Positions 59,391 through 64,000 of a DNA stretch of 64,000 nt are shown here, piece after piece. The translations under genes and the position numbers were made by a program. How positions within the stretch are numbered: position 1 is the stretch's first letter; each line of letters starts with the position of its first letter. This DNA comes from Bradyrhizobium canariense (GTDB lineage: Bacteria; Pseudomonadota; Alphaproteobacteria; Rhizobiales; Xanthobacteraceae), in contig NZ_JAFCKJ010000003.1 in assembly GCF_018130465.1 (NCBI RefSeq), positions 744,001 through 808,000 of the forward strand, read 5' to 3'. The notes under the pieces were generated by a model. It did not search any database, was not told the DNA's origin, and saw nothing but the letters and a program-made list of their open reading frames with translations.

Positions 59391-59530
59391 GCTGTCATCG
59401 CCCGCGAAGGCGGGCGATCCAGTAATCCGAGAGGGTCGTGATAGAACCGAAAGGCCGCGGCGTACTGGATGCCCCGCCGGAGCCTGTCATCGGGCTCGCC
59501 GAAGGCGAGACCCGGTGGCGGGGCATGACA
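59391..59530. repeat. Palindromic intergenic repeat (45981 family)
   Basis: The unit CTGTCATCGCCCGCGAAGG at the left and GGGGCATGACACC at the right hold GCGATCCAGTA and TACTGGATGC as inner inverted copies, like 45981-46104. It lies between the MDR gene start and guaB end. Confidence 0.75.
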
Positions 59531-59575
59531 CCATCATTTGGGCAAGCGCGCGAATTCCAACGCGCAGCCGCGAGA

Positions 59576-61480
<1,905 letters not shown>

Positions 61481-62971
61481 ATGGTCGACAAGCAACGCAT
61501 CATTCCGCTGATCGTGGCCACTGCTCTCTTCATGGAGAACATGGACTCGACGGTCATCGCCACTTCGCTGCCCGCGATCGCGGCCGACATCGGCACCAGC
61601 CCACTGACGCTCAAGCTCGCGATCACCTCCTATCTGCTGTCGCTTGCGGTGTTCATCCCGGCGAGCGGCTGGACCGCCGACCGGTTCGGCGCGCGCATGG
61701 TGTTTGCGATTGCCGTCGGCGTGTTCATGGTCGGCTCGGTCGGCTGCGCGCTCTCGACATCGGTCACCGATTTCGTGTTCGCGCGCATCCTGCAAGGCAT
61801 GGGCGGGGCGATGATGACGCCGGTCGGGCGCCTCGTGCTGTTGCGGTCGGTCGACAAGAGCGCGCTGGTCAATGCCATGGCGTGGGTGACGGTTCCTGCC
61901 CTGATCGGCCCCGTGATCGGGCCGCCGCTCGGCGGCTTCATCACCACCTATGCGTCATGGCACTGGATCTTCCTGATCAACATCCCGATCGGGCTGCTCG
62001 GCATCTTCATGGCCTTGCGCTTCATCGATCCCATCAAGAGCGAGGAACGAGAGCCATTCGACCTCTACGGCATGGTGCTCGCGGGCCTCGGGCTCGCCGG
62101 CATCGCCTTCGGGCTGTCGGTTGCCGGACTCAATCTGCTGCCGTGGAGCACGGTTGCCGCCCTGGTCGTCGGCGGATCGATCTCGATGACGCTGTATGTC
62201 CTTCACGCGCGGCGAACGGGGTCGCCGGTCCTGGACTTTACGCTGCTGAAGCTGCCGACGCTACGCGCGGCCATTTTCGGCGGGTTCTTGTTCCGGCTCG
62301 GCATCGGCGCGCTGCCGTTCCTGTTGCCGCTCCTGATGCAGATCGGCTTCGGCCTCTCGCCGTTCAAGTCCGGCCTCGTCACGTTTGGCTCCTCGCTCGG
62401 CGCCATGGGCATGAAGGCGCTGGCCGCACGCATCATCCGCGCCTTCGGCTTCCGCAATCTGATGACGGTGAACGCGATTATCAGTGCGGTTTTCCTCGCC
62501 GCCTGTGCGCTCTTCACCGTGACGACGCCGCTGCTGATCATCATGATCATCCTGGTGGTTGGCGGCTTCTTCCGTTCGCTCGAGTTCACCGCGATCAACA
62601 CGGTTGCCTATGCCGATGTCGAGCACGCGCAGATGAGCCGTGCCACCACGCTCGTCAGCGTCAACCAGCAGCTCGCGGTCTCGGCCGGCGTCGCGGTCGG
62701 CGCAGCGTCCGTGGAGACGACGATGTGGCTCAGCCACGTCAGCGAGCTCAACGCCACCGTGTTTGCTCCGGCCTTCGTCGTGATCGCCCTGACCTCGGCG
62801 GCGTCGAGCTGGTTCTTCTGGCAGATGCCCGATGATGCCGGCCATGAAGTCTCCGGCCGCAAGGCGGTGGAGATCGCGAGCCGCAAGGGTGCAGGCAAGG
62901 GCGCGGCCAAGGCGGCCGTCAAGGCGGCGACCGAGGATACGCAGGACGTGCGGGATCAGCGGCTGGGATAG
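61481..62971 (+). CDS. DHA2/EmrB-type MFS drug exporter
   Basis: A 496-residue, about 14-helix MFS protein. MENMDSTVIATSLPAIAADI is the signature of helix 1, GWTADRFGARMVF motif A, RILQGMGGAMMTPVGRLVLL the family motif B region, and LIGPVIGPPLGGFITTYASW motif C of drug/H+ antiporters. A basic Ala/Lys-rich tail follows the last helix (SRKGAGKGAAKAAVKAATED). It exports an unknown compound across the inner membrane. No adjacent regulator. Confidence 0.92.
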   Translation: MVDKQRIIPLIVATALFMENMDSTVIATSLPAIAADIGTSPLTLKLAITSYLLSLAVFIPASGWTADRFGARMVFAIAVGVFMVGSVGCALSTSVTDFVFARILQGMGGAMMTPVGRLVLLRSVDKSALVNAMAWVTVPALIGPVIGPPLGGFITTYASWHWIFLINIPIGLLGIFMALRFIDPIKSEEREPFDLYGMVLAGLGLAGIAFGLSVAGLNLLPWSTVAALVVGGSISMTLYVLHARRTGSPVLDFTLLKLPTLRAAIFGGFLFRLGIGALPFLLPLLMQIGFGLSPFKSGLVTFGSSLGAMGMKALAARIIRAFGFRNLMTVNAIISAVFLAACALFTVTTPLLIIMIILVVGGFFRSLEFTAINTVAYADVEHAQMSRATTLVSVNQQLAVSAGVAVGAASVETTMWLSHVSELNATVFAPAFVVIALTSAASSWFFWQMPDDAGHEVSGRKAVEIASRKGAGKGAAKAAVKAATEDTQDVRDQRLG

Positions 62972-63076
62972 CCGGCACCACTCTCACGCGATGTCGTCCC
63001 GGCGCCGGCCGCAATTGGCAGTCTTCGCCGAATTCAATTCGGTGGTTATAGGTCCCGGCCTGCGCCGGGAGGACGA

Positions 63077-63757
63077 TCAGGTGCCGCCGCGAAATCCCGT
63101 CGCGAGAACGTAGCGCTCCGAGGAATCCTGCCGGCTCGCGGCCGGCTTGACGTGACGCACCGTGGCGAAATCGCGCTTGAGCTGGGCGAGCAGCTCGGCG
63201 TCGGCCCCGCTCTGGAACGCCTTCGCCAGGAAGGTCCCGCCCGGGTTCAGCACGTCGCAGGCGAACGCGGCGGCGGTCTCGATCAGGCCGACGATGCGGA
63301 GCTGGTCGGTCTTGCGGTGGCCGGTGGTGTTGGCGGCCATGTCGGACATCACGATGTCGGCGCCGCCGTCAAGCATGGCCTTGAGCTTGTCCGGCGCGTC
63401 ATTGTCCATGAAATCGAGCTGAGCGAACTCGACGCCGGCAATCTCGGGGATTTCCAATAGGTCGATCGCGATCACCTTGCCCTTGCCGTCGACCGAGCCG
63501 ACGCGCTTGGCCGCGATCTGGCTCCAGCCGCCCGGCGCGGCGCCGAGATCGACCACCGCCATGCCGTGCTTGAGCAGGCGATATTTGTCGTCGATCTCGA
63601 GCAGCTTGAACGCGGCGCGCGAGCGATAGCCCAGCGCCTTCGCCTTGACCACATAGGGATCGTTGAGCTGCCGCTCCAGCCACAGCTTCGACGACAATTT
63701 GCGCTTGCCGTGGGTCTTGACCTGAACGTGCAAGCGGCCGGTGGTGTCCTTGGCCAT
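63077..63757 (-). CDS. rlmE: 23S rRNA (uridine-2'-O-)-methyltransferase RlmE
   Basis: A 226-residue RrmJ/FtsJ-type 2'-O-methyltransferase for U2552 of 23S rRNA. DPYVVKAKALGYRSRAAFKL (Lys of the catalytic set in RSRAAFKL), VVDLGAAPGGWSQIAAKRVG (SAM loop), VMSDMAANTTGHRKTDQLRI (Asp) and FLAKAFQSGADAELLAQLKR (Lys) are all there. The start has AGGAG upstream, inside the end of the ppx-like gene. It follows that gene after one base, suggesting an operon. Confidence 0.95.
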   Translation of the reverse strand: MAKDTTGRLHVQVKTHGKRKLSSKLWLERQLNDPYVVKAKALGYRSRAAFKLLEIDDKYRLLKHGMAVVDLGAAPGGWSQIAAKRVGSVDGKGKVIAIDLLEIPEIAGVEFAQLDFMDNDAPDKLKAMLDGGADIVMSDMAANTTGHRKTDQLRIVGLIETAAAFACDVLNPGGTFLAKAFQSGADAELLAQLKRDFATVRHVKPAASRQDSSERYVLATGFRGGT

Positions 63758-63758
63758 C

Positions 63759-64000
63759 TCACCAGCTCCTGAGGACGCCGTCCTCGCGCATCATCTCGAC
63801 CAGCATGCCCTCGCGCAGGCCCCGGTCGGCGACGCGCAGGCGTGGCAGCGGAAAGGCACGGCGGATCGCGTCGAGGATGGCGCAGCCGGCCAGCACGAGA
63901 TCGGCGCGCTCGACGCTGATGCAGCTGTTGCTGGCGCGCTCCTCGTAGCTCATGCCGAGCAGCTTGTTGATGGTCGTGGTGATGTCGGTATCGTTCATCC
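63759..64000 (-). CDS. Ppx/GppA phosphatase, C-terminal end (runs off window)
   Basis: The frame is open to the window edge and ends SWstop at 63759-63761. SYEERASNSCISVERADLVL, AGCAILDAIRRAFPLPRLRV and ADRGLREGMLVEMM are the usual C-terminal end of the exopolyphosphatase/ppGpp-phosphatase family. Only about 80 residues are visible. It lies upstream of rlmE, a common order in alphaproteobacteria. Confidence 0.85.
   Translation of the reverse strand, partial: MNDTDITTTINKLLGMSYEERASNSCISVERADLVLAGCAILDAIRRAFPLPRLRVADRGLREGMLVEMMREDGVLRSW

Overview
The window is typical of a high-GC alphaproteobacterium, most likely Bradyrhizobium or a close relative. The support is the style of guaA, guaB, rlmE and cspA, many regulator/enzyme pairs, and several intergenic repeat families that I recognise from memory as common in Bradyrhizobium (5056-5690, 56655-56754, and the palindromes at 2879, 4767, 4903, 45981, 46135, 47196 and 59391). 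No tRNA, rRNA, CRISPR array, integrase or transposase gene was seen.

Layout. 1-27.8 kb is mostly small regulator-plus-target units: an ECF sigma fragment coupled to a DUF2892 protein, two class-C beta-lactamase-fold hydrolases, a ThDP enzyme of the acetolactate synthase type, OhrR/Ohr with two visible operators, a MarR-GNAT fusion with its own palindrome, a TetR unit with two related operators, a degenerate peptide-deformylase-like protein, an ArsR/SRPBCC pair, four AraC regulators, a type-B carboxylesterase, a metzincin-like protease, and a DsbA/LysR pair around a 19-bp palindrome.

Two lower-GC blocks look like transferred conflict (defence-type) loci. Block A (27842-33518) is a minus-strand operon TIR > Nmad2-like > MazG-like > uracil-DNA-glycosylase-like, divergent from an 860-residue patatin-like phospholipase with about six membrane segments. 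Block B (39024-43895) lies between two copies of the 3' end of guaA, so it appears to be an island inserted at the guaA terminus. It holds a Shedu-type (DUF4263) nuclease, then a tight three-gene operon: a DUF6884-like/GIY-YIG-like fusion, a SIR2-deoxynucleoside-kinase fusion and a nucleoside 2-deoxyribosyltransferase. These blocks are the best candidates for undescribed systems. Both combine NAD- or nucleotide-handling domains with likely effectors.

Between the blocks lies a LysR-controlled SDR/NTF2/methyltransferase unit, a second methyltransferase, a relic of an F420-NADP reductase-like gene, and a small exported protein preceded by a perfect 23-bp palindrome.

From 43.8 kb on the content is mostly housekeeping or ordinary metabolism: guaA, cspA with terminator, an RsmB-type RNA methyltransferase, MAPEG protein, metallophosphoesterase, then an eight-gene plus-strand cluster (PLP deaminase, two permeases, ATPase, binding protein, RidA, zinc deacylase, LacI regulator) that looks like uptake and catabolism of an acylated or D-amino acid. 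It ends with an MDR oxidoreductase, guaB, an EmrB-type exporter, rlmE and the 3' end of a Ppx/GppA phosphatase gene.
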